From contig CAYXTI010000010.1 in the NCBI GenBank assembly GCA_964468495.1, positions 21,096 through 85,095 on the forward strand: DNA of 64,000 nt. Direction: 5' to 3'. Origin of the DNA: CAYXTI01 sp964468495 (lineage in GTDB: Bacteria > Pseudomonadota > Alphaproteobacteria > Rickettsiales > Rickettsiaceae). A program made the translations under genes and the position numbers. The notes under the pieces were generated by a model that saw only the letters and a program-made list of their open reading frames with translations, did no database searches and had not been told where the DNA came from. This document shows positions 8,071 to 17,587 of this stretch, one piece after another; the first letter of the stretch is position 1; every line of letters begins with the position of its first letter.

Positions 8071-9555
8071 ATGAGTTTTAGTAGTATCCAGTTAAGAAAA
8101 ATTATTTGGCCAATAGAAGGTAAGGAGCATAAAAAATTTTTGCTAATGACAGGAATGATGTTTTGTATATTATTTAATTTTTCAGCTTTAAGATCGTTAA
8201 AGGATGGTTTTATAGTTACTGGTATTGGAGCAGAAGCAATTAGTTTTTTAAAGACTTATATTGTATTGCCGGTAGCTATATTAATGATGATAATATATAC
8301 AAAACTATCTAGTATTATGAGCCAGCAAAAGGTTTTTTATACTATAGCAGGTTTTTTTATTGTGTATTTTTGTATATATTCTTTTATACTTTATCCTTAT
8401 CCTAATTTTTTTTATATTAATCCTGAAAAAATAGATTTATTAGTAGAACGTTATCCTAATTTTGCTTGGTTTATTAGAATTATAGGAAAATGGAAATTAG
8501 CAACTCTTTATACTGTTGCAGAAATATATGGCAGCATGATGTTAAGTTTATTGTTTTGGCAGTTTGCTAATCAGATTACTACTACTGATGAAGCTCGAAG
8601 ATTTTATCCTATGTTTGGATTGTTGGCTAATATTGCTTTACCAATTTCTGGAATAGCAATTGCTTACTTCCTAAGTGATAATTTTAAGATGTGTATTGAT
8701 TTCAAATTTACTCCTATTTTTTATATAATTATTCTGTGTAGTTTATTATCCGTATTATTTTATGCATGGATTAATATTTTAATATTGAAAAATAATATTA
8801 CTGAAAATAATAATAAAGATCTTAATGTTGGTAAAAAAAGTAGAAAGAAAAAGATTTCATTAATAGAAAGTATAAAAATAATATTTACATCTAAATATCT
8901 AGGTTTTCTAGCAGTGCTAGTAATTGCATATGGTGTTTCAGTAAATTTAGTTGAAGGAGTATGGAAAGCAAATATTAAGTTAATCTATTCTACTGCGGAA
9001 TCTTATACACTATTTATGGCAAAGTTTCAGTCTTATCAAGGGATAGTAGCGATTGTTTTTATGATAGTAGGTAGTAATATTATAAGACGGGTGTCGTGGT
9101 TTAGAGCAGCTATATTAACACCTTTAATGATACTGATTACTGGAATAATTTTCTTTGCGTGTATTATATTTGATAAGGTTTTTGCATTATATTGCAGCGC
9201 AATGTTCTTAGGAACAGGTCCTATTGCAGCAGCTATTTTAATAGGATCAATACAGAATATATTAAGTAAGGCAACAAAATATTCGTTATTTGATGCTACA
9301 AAGGAAATGGCATATATTCCCCTTGATAATGAAAGAAAGACTAAAGGTAAAGCTGCAGTAGATGTTATTGGTGGTCGTCTTGGTAAATCTGGTGGAGCGG
9401 TTATTCAGTCAACATTTCTTATTTTATTTCCACGATACTCCTTACAAGAGGGTGCTCCATATTTTGCTATTATATTTTTAGTAGTAGTTCTACTATGGTT
9501 GATATCTCTATATAAGTTAAGCGATGAATATAATGCAATTATTAATAATAGTTAG
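8071..9555 (+). CDS. tlcA: ATP/ADP exchange transporter Tlc1
   Basis: Tlc1 exchanges host ATP for bacterial ADP across the inner membrane and is a hallmark of obligate intracellular Rickettsiales and Chlamydiae. The 494 residues match the 498-residue Rickettsia Tlc1 as I remember it along the entire length. Matching stretches include RKIIWPIE at the N-terminus, LRSLKDGF, SFLKTYIVLP, SLLFWQFANQIT, AYGVSVNLVEGVWK and, near the C-terminus, KYSLFDATKEMAYIPLD with IGGRLGKSGGA. About twelve hydrophobic segments are present. The closeness to Tlc1, as opposed to Tlc2-5, suggests it is the energy-providing exchanger and not a nucleotide importer. It is followed by the NAPE-PLD-like gene on the same strand after about 130 bases. 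Confidence 0.96.
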   Translation: MSFSSIQLRKIIWPIEGKEHKKFLLMTGMMFCILFNFSALRSLKDGFIVTGIGAEAISFLKTYIVLPVAILMMIIYTKLSSIMSQQKVFYTIAGFFIVYFCIYSFILYPYPNFFYINPEKIDLLVERYPNFAWFIRIIGKWKLATLYTVAEIYGSMMLSLLFWQFANQITTTDEARRFYPMFGLLANIALPISGIAIAYFLSDNFKMCIDFKFTPIFYIIILCSLLSVLFYAWINILILKNNITENNNKDLNVGKKSRKKKISLIESIKIIFTSKYLGFLAVLVIAYGVSVNLVEGVWKANIKLIYSTAESYTLFMAKFQSYQGIVAIVFMIVGSNIIRRVSWFRAAILTPLMILITGIIFFACIIFDKVFALYCSAMFLGTGPIAAAILIGSIQNILSKATKYSLFDATKEMAYIPLDNERKTKGKAAVDVIGGRLGKSGGAVIQSTFLILFPRYSLQEGAPYFAIIFLVVVLLWLISLYKLSDEYNAIINNS

Positions 9556-9684
9556 TTTATAATTATTTTTATATTTTAAAAGATTTTTGTGGTATTTAGA
9601 TTATATTAGTATAGTGTTGTTTTATTTATATACTAAAATTTAGCTATGAGGATTATTTTAGGAGGTTAATAATATTATATAATT

Positions 9685-10758
9685 ATGGTTAATTTTTTAA
9701 TTATTTTTTTTTGTATTATTTTTATAGGAATAATAAGTATAATTATTTTTTTAAAAAAAAGAGTATATTATTTTGGCCCAGTTTCTAATCATTTTACTGG
9801 AGAAAGATTTTTTAATCTTAATGAATTAGCAGAGAATGATTCTTCTCAAAAATTAGATTTTTTTACAATAATCAAATTTCTAATAGCAAAATTTAATAAT
9901 CGTTGGGAAAAAAAAACAGTAGAAAAGCAGAATTGTTCATTGTTATTAAGATCTTTTAGTAATAATGATTTAAGAATATTAAATATAGGTCATGCAACGT
10001 TTCTTATACAAGTTGCTGGAGTAAATATTTTAACAGATCCTGTTTGGTCTAAGCGTGTTAGTCCTTTTAAATTTATAGGGCCAAAAAGGTATATAGCACC
10101 AGGCATTGATTTCTCAGATTTACCTAAAATTGATTTAGTATGGATTAGTCATAATCATTATGACCATTTAGATTTAAAAACAATAGAGAGGATATGGTTT
10201 AGAGATAAGCCTAGAATAATAGTTCCTTTAGGGAATGATAGGATTATTAGGTTATATAATAAAGATATTATTAGCGAGGCTTATGATTGGTATGATGTTG
10301 TTGAAGTCAATAATGATTTAAAATTGCATCTTAGTCCTGTTCAGCATTGGTCATCACGGTGGGTTATTGATAAAAACAAAGCATTATGGTCTGCTTTAGT
10401 TATTGAAACTTTTGCTGGAAATATATATTTTACTGGAGATTCTGGTTATGGAAGATATTTTAAGGATGTAAAAGAAAAATTTGGTTCTTTTAGATTAGCA
10501 TTAATTCCAATGGGAGCATATAAACCAAGAAATATGATGGAGTATTCTCATATGGGGCCTAAAGAATTAGTTAAAGCTTACTTTGATTTAGGAATGCCTG
10601 TCACTGTTCCTTGTCATTATGATGTATTTAACTTAGCAAATGAAAATCAAGGAGAAGCATTATCTGATCTAAAAGAAATTATAAGTAGTTATGGTAACCA
10701 TTGTAATAATATTAAAATAATGCAAATTGGAGAATTTGCTTTAATTCCTAAAAATTAA
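9685..10758 (+). CDS. Membrane-anchored NAPE-PLD-like metallo-beta-lactamase-fold hydrolase
   Basis: The N-terminus is one hydrophobic helix (about residues 3-23), then a GPVSNHF segment and a complete metallo-beta-lactamase-fold domain. Zinc ligands are visible: HNHYDHLD (His156, His158, Asp160, His161), a QHW motif (near residue 218), TGDSGYG (Asp near 252) and PCHYD near the end. The FIGPKRY and DPVWSKRVSP segments and the late MGPKELVKA helix are the pattern of the NAPE-hydrolysing phospholipase D/RomA family, which cleaves N-acyl-phosphatidylethanolamine in eukaryotes. The bacterial role is unknown. A good Shine-Dalgarno (AGGAGGT, about 9660) precedes it, though some 20 bases from the ATG. 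Its position after tlc1 hints at membrane or host-interface work, but this is inference. Confidence 0.88.
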   Translation: MVNFLIIFFCIIFIGIISIIIFLKKRVYYFGPVSNHFTGERFFNLNELAENDSSQKLDFFTIIKFLIAKFNNRWEKKTVEKQNCSLLLRSFSNNDLRILNIGHATFLIQVAGVNILTDPVWSKRVSPFKFIGPKRYIAPGIDFSDLPKIDLVWISHNHYDHLDLKTIERIWFRDKPRIIVPLGNDRIIRLYNKDIISEAYDWYDVVEVNNDLKLHLSPVQHWSSRWVIDKNKALWSALVIETFAGNIYFTGDSGYGRYFKDVKEKFGSFRLALIPMGAYKPRNMMEYSHMGPKELVKAYFDLGMPVTVPCHYDVFNLANENQGEALSDLKEIISSYGNHCNNIKIMQIGEFALIPKN

Positions 10759-10987
10759 TAAAGTTAATCAAGGTAAAAAATAAAGCTGATTTTATTTAAC
10801 TAAAATATGATTTAGTTAAAGTTATTATATAAGGTAATTTTCATATTGGATTTGCTTATAGGAAATGTATTTTTAATAAAATACTGATAATCCATTATTA
10901 GTTATAAAAAATAAATTACTAGTTATTTTTATCTTAATTAAAGAAAATTTTAGGAGTATAATAAATTATTTTTATAAGTTTTAAGAT

Positions 10988-12046
10988 ATGCAGAAATTAT
11001 TTGTAGTAGAATATATATGGTTAGATGGAATAAATCCTGTAAATAAATTACGGTCTAAAAGTAGAGTAATATTATTACCAGATAATCCTAAAATAAAGGA
11101 TTTTCCATATTGGAGTTTTGATGGATCATCAACAGGACAAGCATCTACTACTAATTCTGATTGTATATTAGTTCCAGTGAATGCTGTTTTAGATCCGTTG
11201 CCTAATAATGGTGATTATTTAGTATTATGTGAAGTATTAAATCCTGATGGAACTATGCATTTATTAAATAATCGAGCTAAATTAAGGTCGTTATTAGAGC
11301 AAGGAGGAAATAATTATAATATTTGGGTTGGTTTTGAGCAAGAATATACTATGTTTAAAAATAATATTCCGCTTGGATGGCCTAAAGAAGGTTATCCTGA
11401 TAAACAAGGACAGTATTATTGTGGAGTAGGAGTAAATAGGGCATTAGGAAGAGAACTTGCTAATAGACATAGAGAATTTTGTATTAAAGCAGGATTAGTA
11501 TATTATGGGATGAATGCAGAAGTAATGCCTAGTCAATGGGAATTTCAAATTGGATATAGAGGAAAGATAGAAGAAGATGTAAGTGCTTTAAATATGTCCG
11601 ATCATTTATGGTTTGCACGCTGGTTAATAGAACGTATTGGAGAAGAGTTTAAAATAGAAATTTCTTTTGATAATAAGCCGGTGAAAGGTGATTGGAATGG
11701 GGCTGGAATGCATACTAATTTTTCAACTAAAGATATGAGGGATCCTATTAAAGGAAGTAAATTTATTAAATCTGCAATTAATAATTTATCATTAGCGCAT
11801 AAGCAACATATTAGGTATTATGGACATAAGTTAGAGGAGCGTCTTACAGGGTTGCATGAAACTTCAGAGATAGATAATTTTTCTGTAGGAGAAGCAAATA
11901 GAAGAAGTTCTATTCGTATACCTAAAATAACAGCTAAACAAGGATATGGTTATATAGAAGATAGAAGACCAGGTGCTAATGCTGATCCATATTTAGTATC
12001 AGCTATTTTAATATCAACAATATGTAAAATTAATTTTTATAACTAA
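10988..12046 (+). CDS. glnII: Type II (eukaryote-like) glutamine synthetase
   Basis: The enzyme joins ammonia to glutamate using ATP to make glutamine in the cytosol. At 352 residues it has the length of the eukaryotic/GSII class, not the 470 of bacterial GSI. GSII hallmarks in order are EYIWLDG (8-14), the beta-grasp FDGSSTGQA (44-52), the metal site FEQEYTMF (Glu117, Glu119), GQYYCGVG, MNAEVMPSQWEFQ (Glu178, Glu185), GDWNGAGMHTNFST (near 234-247) and GLHETSEIDNFS, then RRPGANADPY near the end. All ligands are present, so it should be active. GSII has no adenylylation site, so control by GlnE is not expected. It stands as a single gene. Confidence 0.95.
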   Translation: MQKLFVVEYIWLDGINPVNKLRSKSRVILLPDNPKIKDFPYWSFDGSSTGQASTTNSDCILVPVNAVLDPLPNNGDYLVLCEVLNPDGTMHLLNNRAKLRSLLEQGGNNYNIWVGFEQEYTMFKNNIPLGWPKEGYPDKQGQYYCGVGVNRALGRELANRHREFCIKAGLVYYGMNAEVMPSQWEFQIGYRGKIEEDVSALNMSDHLWFARWLIERIGEEFKIEISFDNKPVKGDWNGAGMHTNFSTKDMRDPIKGSKFIKSAINNLSLAHKQHIRYYGHKLEERLTGLHETSEIDNFSVGEANRRSSIRIPKITAKQGYGYIEDRRPGANADPYLVSAILISTICKINFYN

Positions 12047-12316
12047 ATTCTTTTCTAATAATGTAATGTTGATACAAATGTAGTTAAAAATTTTCAATAA
12101 ATAAAAAAATAGATTATAAATAATAAAATTGTTTATATAAAAACTTATCTATATAAAAGAGTTATTGTTATTTAGTAGATATTATATTTTGGTGTAAAAA
12201 CTCATTATTATTTTGTAGTGTAATTGCTAGAAAAATTTTTCTTTTTTATCTTAATAATCTTATGTTAATATAGTTTATATTAACATATAAAATTTATTGC
12301 ATGGTGGTATTTTGTC

Positions 12317-13666
12317 GTGAGTTTGGTTTATTATTTTCTTGATAAGGTGCCTGCAATTTATGCAGAGGATATGCAGGAAGAGTATGAATTGCTTACTTTA
12401 GAACTAGTAAAGTCAGGACTTATTAGAATAGATACTGATTATTATTCTAATTTTATTTATTATTATGATTCAAATACAGGATTTAAATTTGTCTTTAGCA
12501 AAGATGAAATATTAGAACCTAGTTTATTAGAAAAAACACGAAATACCATTAGAAAGAATTATCAAAGAAAAGAAAAGTTTGTAGATGATAGTAAAGTTGA
12601 AGCTGTAATAAGTATTTTGTACAAAAAAGTAAAAAAACTTAATCCCGTTAATATAGAATTGCAACTTATGCTAACAAGGCTTTTTGTACAGGCAGCTCAT
12701 CCTATAGTTATAAGATGGCTTATTATTTGTAAAGTAGAGATATTTATTACTTACTCTAATATAATAGGCGACATAATGGATATCCAAAATTGGAAAAATT
12801 CAGGTAGTAACAGTGGAATGCAAAGTATAAATGGAGAGAAGATAAGAATATATGTTTCTTGTGGAGGTGATCCTTTTGCAAAAAATAATAAAGAAAATTC
12901 TAAGCAAGGTGATGGATGGGCAGCTTTAGCTCGTTTACAAATTATTGCAGCTCAAGAAATAGGACATTTTGCTGATATAAAAAGAGATTTGAATGGAAAG
13001 TCTTTAGCTGTTCGATATTCAGCTGATATGGCATGTAGGCGTGCTAATGAATATATAAAATTGAGCAGAAATAATGATATTTATAGATGTGATAATTTAT
13101 TAACGTTTTTATTAAAAAATAGAATGGATAAGTTAATTGCTTTGGAAAAAGAATTAAAATTTTATCATAATCATAAGTTAGTAAATTTAAAAGTAATTTT
13201 TATATCAATGTTAGTCAAATTTTATCGTTATCGGTTATTAAAATTGGCAAAAGATCATAAATTATATTTTATATTAAGGTTTAAAAAAGATAAGTATCTT
13301 GGATTGTTAATAAAGTTAATTATTGATGATATGAAAATGAATTTAACCCCTACAGCTGATGTATATAAAAGAGATAACAAAGAAGCAGAAGAAGCAATTA
13401 GTTGTGTTGAATCATTAGCAAGAGTTCCTCAACAAGTTATAAAATGGGGCTATTTAACTACTCAAACGGTAATGCATGATTTATATAAAGTATATTATGG
13501 AGAAATCATTCCTGACTTAATTAAGAGCTATAGTAATATTAGTAAACAACAATATAGTCGTAATTATTTGATAAAAGAAAAAAATTTTATCAAAAAGATC
13601 TTTTCTTTATTTAGATTTAAAAATTACTCTAAGAAAATATGCTTTACCCAAGTTCGAGATATTTAG
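12317..13666 (+). CDS. DUF2748-like Rickettsiales protein, unknown function
   Basis: The 449-residue cytosolic-looking protein resembles the uncharacterised family I know as DUF2748, found mainly in Rickettsia; the family name is from memory. It starts with GTG at 12317 (MSLVYYF), the only sensible start, and no Shine-Dalgarno is visible. A central segment AAQEIGHFADIKR (about 211-223) looks like a zinc-protease HExxH helix with the first His replaced by Gln213. A helical basic region with many Lys/Arg residues spans about 280-340, then AEEAISCVESLARVPQQV. The C-terminal tail is basic. No signal peptide is present. It converges with the S41 homologue, with 16 bases between stop codons. Confidence 0.65.
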   Translation: MSLVYYFLDKVPAIYAEDMQEEYELLTLELVKSGLIRIDTDYYSNFIYYYDSNTGFKFVFSKDEILEPSLLEKTRNTIRKNYQRKEKFVDDSKVEAVISILYKKVKKLNPVNIELQLMLTRLFVQAAHPIVIRWLIICKVEIFITYSNIIGDIMDIQNWKNSGSNSGMQSINGEKIRIYVSCGGDPFAKNNKENSKQGDGWAALARLQIIAAQEIGHFADIKRDLNGKSLAVRYSADMACRRANEYIKLSRNNDIYRCDNLLTFLLKNRMDKLIALEKELKFYHNHKLVNLKVIFISMLVKFYRYRLLKLAKDHKLYFILRFKKDKYLGLLIKLIIDDMKMNLTPTADVYKRDNKEAEEAISCVESLARVPQQVIKWGYLTTQTVMHDLYKVYYGEIIPDLIKSYSNISKQQYSRNYLIKEKNFIKKIFSLFRFKNYSKKICFTQVRDI

Positions 13667-13682
13667 AGAAGTTTTAAAGGAG

Positions 13683-15134
13683 CTATTTTTCTATTGTTGA
13701 TTTTATTATATTAAATAACTCTGTATTACTTTTATTAAATTCACTGCTGTCAATATATATATGTGGAACCAAACTATTTCCTTTGTTATACAGATTGGCA
13801 ACATTGATTTCAATAGGAAAAAAAAGTTCGTATTTTTGACTAGGAGTAGTTTTATGTTGTATATTGCTGTATACATTATTTAATATAATAGGGCTTATTC
13901 CTATATGAATTACATTTGGAATTTGCCTTATTTCATTAATAAAATGCCAACATGCATTATCACATATGTTGTTAGTTAATACTATTATAGTAGCATTAAC
14001 AGGTTTATTATTAGTGTTTGAGTATAAGTTTTCCTTTTCATCATAAATACACCATTCTTTATAATAAAAATCTTCGTTTTTTGTTAGGCATTCTAAATAT
14101 GATTTATTTACTTTCATAGAATTTTTTTGTTTAAAGTTTAAAAAATTTTCTTTACTTAAAGCAATTTTTTGAACTATTGTTTTGTTATAATCATGATTTT
14201 TAACTTGATTCCTAATAAAATGATCTCCCCATAAATTTCTAATAATTGCTCTAGCTAAATTATAATCCCCTCCTTTATTATTTCTTACATCAAAAATAAT
14301 ATAATTCTTGTCTTGAGAATATAGCTTTAAATTAGATAACATTTTTTCAAAAAAAAGATAGTTCTCATTTGTTTTTATAAAGCTAGGGATTTTAATCCAT
14401 ATAGATTTTTTAATTAATTCAATAGAAAAATTATTATTAAATTGTTTTAGTATTTCATAAGTACTATTTAAAGCTTCCTTTGTAAAAATAGTGTAATTTA
14501 AGACTAATTTATTAGAGATATTATTATGTATGTAAGTGATTATCTTAGGTTTTATAATAAAACGATTAGCATCATTAATTAATAAATAAACACTACTTTT
14601 TACTAGAGAATCATAAAAGTAATTTTTAGTATAAAAAGGTACTATGTATTCTTTAAAATATTCTGAAACAGGTATTTCATTAATATGTGTTATTTTATCT
14701 CCTATACTTATATTTTTTAAAGATGATATATTATTTTCTTTATAAAATATGATATGTTCGTTATTTTGTAATATACTAAGTATAGCAGGATATTCTACTG
14801 GAGGTAAATCGATAAGAGGTTTTATATCTATGCTTGTATCTTTAAATCCATAAATATAATATGTAATTATATAGTGACAATCATATAATTTATTTATTTC
14901 TTGAATTAACTTACATGATTCTTTGTATCCTTCATTAACCCATTTATAAAAATTCTCTTCATTTTTATATTGAGCTGAGTTATTTATAATATTTTTATAA
15001 ATAAAATCTAAATCATGTAAACAAGATTTTTTTAAACTTATTTGATTATCTTCTAAAGATAAAATAGGGTATGAATAAACTGAAATATATATTACTAGAA
15101 TAGTATGAAATAATATATTTAATAATGCTCTCAT
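13683..15134 (-). CDS. S41-peptidase-like secreted protein, probably inactive
   Basis: The protein starts with a signal peptide or anchor (residues 1-25), continues with a helical segment and a PDZ-like region (NISIGDKITHINEIPV, about 141-156), and has the S41 core FDVRNNKGGDY (281-291). I aligned its active-site strand to ctpA in this same window: ctpA VLINAGSASASE corresponds to VLTNNICDNACW here. The nucleophile (Ser312 of ctpA) is Asn393, and the general-base Lys337 falls on Leu418. Both catalytic residues are therefore missing, although the reading frame is intact over 483 residues. A binding or scaffolding role in the periplasm is more likely than proteolysis. Confidence 0.75.
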   Translation of the reverse strand: MRALLNILFHTILVIYISVYSYPILSLEDNQISLKKSCLHDLDFIYKNIINNSAQYKNEENFYKWVNEGYKESCKLIQEINKLYDCHYIITYYIYGFKDTSIDIKPLIDLPPVEYPAILSILQNNEHIIFYKENNISSLKNISIGDKITHINEIPVSEYFKEYIVPFYTKNYFYDSLVKSSVYLLINDANRFIIKPKIITYIHNNISNKLVLNYTIFTKEALNSTYEILKQFNNNFSIELIKKSIWIKIPSFIKTNENYLFFEKMLSNLKLYSQDKNYIIFDVRNNKGGDYNLARAIIRNLWGDHFIRNQVKNHDYNKTIVQKIALSKENFLNFKQKNSMKVNKSYLECLTKNEDFYYKEWCIYDEKENLYSNTNNKPVNATIIVLTNNICDNACWHFINEIRQIPNVIHIGISPIILNNVYSNIQHKTTPSQKYELFFPIEINVANLYNKGNSLVPHIYIDSSEFNKSNTELFNIIKSTIEK

Positions 15135-15211
15135 ATTTTCTATATAATGACTTTATTTGATTAGATACATTATTATAATAGCATATTCAACTTGTAAGTA
15201 AAATCTATATT

Positions 15212-16789
15212 TTAAATTAAACCTAAATTTGAAGTGCGAACATATTTGAGCCAGATATTAATTAATAATTTTGTAATTACAATAGCAGTATACATTGAGG
15301 ATATAATACCAATGGTTAAGGTAACAGCAAATCCTTTTATTGTACCAACACCAAATAAATAAAGAAAAAAGGCTGCAATTAGAGTAGTAATATTAGAATC
15401 TGTAATAGTATTTATAGCTGATTGAAAACCTATTTTTATTGAATAAGCTTTAGAGTTACCTTGTAGTAATTCTTCTCTAATACGCTCGTAAATTAATACA
15501 TTAGCATCAACAGCCATTCCTATTGTTAGAATAATACCAGCTATTCCTGGTAATGTAACAGTTACTTGTAATATTGATAATAATGCTATTATATAAACAA
15601 TTGATATTATTAATGTTACAGAAGCAAATACTCCTAGAATACCATAATATAATATCATAAAAATACATACAGAGATAAATCCTATATAGCCAGCTAATTT
15701 ACCAGATTCAATTGAATCTATACCAAGAGTAGGGCCTATAGTACGTTCTTCAACTATAGTGATTGGTGCTGGGAGAGCTCCAGATTTGAGTAATAATGCA
15801 AGATTAGTAGCAGATTCAGTAGTAAAATTACCAGAAATAATACCATCGCCAGATGTAATTGGTTCATTGATTACGGGAGTACTAATAATTTGATTATCTA
15901 ATACTATTGCTAATCTTTTTCCTTGATTATTAGTAGTAATTTCTGCAAACTTTTTAGCTCCTAAGTTATTAAAAGAAAAACTTACTATTGGTTGGCTATC
16001 TTTATTAAAGCTAGCTTGAGCGTTATTTAGATGATCTCCTCTAAGCATTACTTTTTTATATACTATAAGGAATTTAGGGGAATTTTGGTTTTTTATATCT
16101 TCATTAGCTATAAGAGGGAGTATTTTTGAATTGTACGGGATATAGCCTTTTTGAGTATTATTTACATCTATATTTTCATTTAAGAGATGGAATGTTAGCT
16201 GAGCAGTTTTTCCTAGTATTGATTTAATTTGTTCAGTGTTAGTGACTCCAGCTAATTGCAGTGAAATATAGCTTTCTCCTTGTCTTTGAATAATAGGTTC
16301 TTTAGTTCCAGTGTTATCGATGCGCATACGAATTATTCCTAATGCTTGATTTATTATTTTTTCATTTTGCTGTTTAATTGAATGATTGCTATAAGAAATA
16401 AAAATATTGTTATTATTAATTGTTACTTGTAAATTTTTATCTATATTAGAAATAATTTTTTTTACTGCATTAATATTATTACTTTCTTTTATTACAAAGT
16501 TGATAGTATCGTTTGTACACGTAAGGTTACGATAACCTATTTTTTTTTTTTTAAAATGTTGTTTAATGTTATCAGTAATTGAGTTGATATTATTTTCTCT
16601 ATAGCTATCAAGATCAACCTTAAGAAGTAATTGTAATCCTCCTTGTAGATCTAAGCCAAGCTTTATTTTTTTGCTAGGAATTAAAATACTATTAGAATTA
16701 TTAACCAAAACATTAGGAATGGTGAAAAATATTGCAATAATGGTTATTATAATGGGAATTATTACTTGCAATTTCTTTATAGGGGGCAT
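15212..16789 (-). CDS. secD: Protein translocase subunit SecD
   Basis: SecD works with SecF and YajC to pull exported proteins through SecYEG using the proton gradient. The 525 residues show the full domain order: a first transmembrane helix (about 9-28), KLGLDLQGGLQLLLKVD (about 43-59) as the D1 motif, a large periplasmic P1 region with MRIDNTGTKEP, and a five-helix C-terminal block with GIAGIILTIGMAVDANVLIYERI (split family signature around 415-437). secF is not fused and is not adjacent. yajC lies directly upstream on the same strand, the usual order, but with a strong hairpin between them (16816-16845). Confidence 0.96.
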   Translation of the reverse strand: MPPIKKLQVIIPIIITIIAIFFTIPNVLVNNSNSILIPSKKIKLGLDLQGGLQLLLKVDLDSYRENNINSITDNIKQHFKKKKIGYRNLTCTNDTINFVIKESNNINAVKKIISNIDKNLQVTINNNNIFISYSNHSIKQQNEKIINQALGIIRMRIDNTGTKEPIIQRQGESYISLQLAGVTNTEQIKSILGKTAQLTFHLLNENIDVNNTQKGYIPYNSKILPLIANEDIKNQNSPKFLIVYKKVMLRGDHLNNAQASFNKDSQPIVSFSFNNLGAKKFAEITTNNQGKRLAIVLDNQIISTPVINEPITSGDGIISGNFTTESATNLALLLKSGALPAPITIVEERTIGPTLGIDSIESGKLAGYIGFISVCIFMILYYGILGVFASVTLIISIVYIIALLSILQVTVTLPGIAGIILTIGMAVDANVLIYERIREELLQGNSKAYSIKIGFQSAINTITDSNITTLIAAFFLYLFGVGTIKGFAVTLTIGIISSMYTAIVITKLLINIWLKYVRTSNLGLI

Positions 16790-16815
16790 AATAGCATTTT
16801 AAAAGTTAACGTGAG

Positions 16816-16845
16816 CTTAAGACCAATATTTCTATTGGTCTTAAG
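16816..16845 (-). terminator. Hairpin between yajC and secD
   Basis: CTTAAGACCAATA (16816-16828) and TATTGGTCTTAAG (16833-16845) form a perfect 13-bp stem with a TTTC/GAAA loop. On the minus strand there is no immediate U-run after it, so it may be an attenuator or processing site and not a full terminator. It would tune secD relative to yajC. Confidence 0.5.
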
Positions 16846-16916
16846 AATTACTCTTAATTATATGGATTAAGTAACAATGAATGATTATCAATTATTGGAA
16901 AAACTATAATTTTCAC

Positions 16917-17369
16917 CTATTTTACATTAGATTCTTTATTTTTTTTATTAATAAGTTTATTAGTATTTCCATTTTTTGCAGTATTGTTTTGATTTTTTTC
17001 TGCATTATCATTATTATTATCTAAATTAGCTATTGAAGCTTTTAGAACTTTAACTTCTACTCCATCAGCAATTTGAAGTGTGATTGTATCATCATCTTTA
17101 ATTGCAGTAATTTTTCCAAATAGTCCTGAGTTAGTTATTATTCTTTCTCCCTTCTTAATTCCAGATATAAGCGATGCATGCATACGTTTACGTTTTTCTT
17201 GTGGGCGAATTAATAAGAAGTAGAATAACACAAAGATAAATATCATTGGAATAAGTGTGGCCCAGGTTGAATCAGCCATCTTAGATTTTTGTGGAGAGGA
17301 TTCTGTTTCTTGTACAGAAAAAGTTTCATTATTATTTACATTACTAGCGTAGATATTGTTTATATACAT
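16917..17369 (-). CDS. yajC: Preprotein translocase subunit YajC
   Basis: YajC is a small inner-membrane partner of SecDF. The 150 residues contain the single transmembrane segment (about 37-56, IPMIFIFVLFYFLLIRPQ) directly followed by the family signature RPQEKRKRMH. Next comes the cytosolic domain with GIKKGERIITNSGLFGKI and a beta-rich stretch ending at about residue 115. The last 30 residues are an Asn/Lys-rich tail that looks disordered. The N-terminal 30 residues before MADSTW are unusually long; an internal start at Met31 would give the usual length. It is the promoter-proximal gene of yajC-secD. Confidence 0.94.
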   Translation of the reverse strand: MYINNIYASNVNNNETFSVQETESSPQKSKMADSTWATLIPMIFIFVLFYFLLIRPQEKRKRMHASLISGIKKGERIITNSGLFGKITAIKDDDTITLQIADGVEVKVLKASIANLDNNNDNAEKNQNNTAKNGNTNKLINKKNKESNVK

Positions 17370-17587
17370 AATTATTATTAATACTATAAGTTATTTTTAT
17401 TAATTATTTGTAAGGATATACATTATATTGTTTATCATGTCATTATACATTTTTAGATTATTCTTGCAATTAATTTTATTGAGTAACTAATAATTTAGTT
17501 AATTTTAAGTAGTTTTTATTTAGTAGCTAAGCTTAGTATTAGGAGTATTTTATGTTAATAAAGATTAATTATGAATAAGTATAATTT

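Noticed and set aside
12224..12316. Possible ATG start at 12301 for the DUF2748-like gene.
   Set aside because: It is in a different frame from the gene; the GTG at 12317 is the first usable start.
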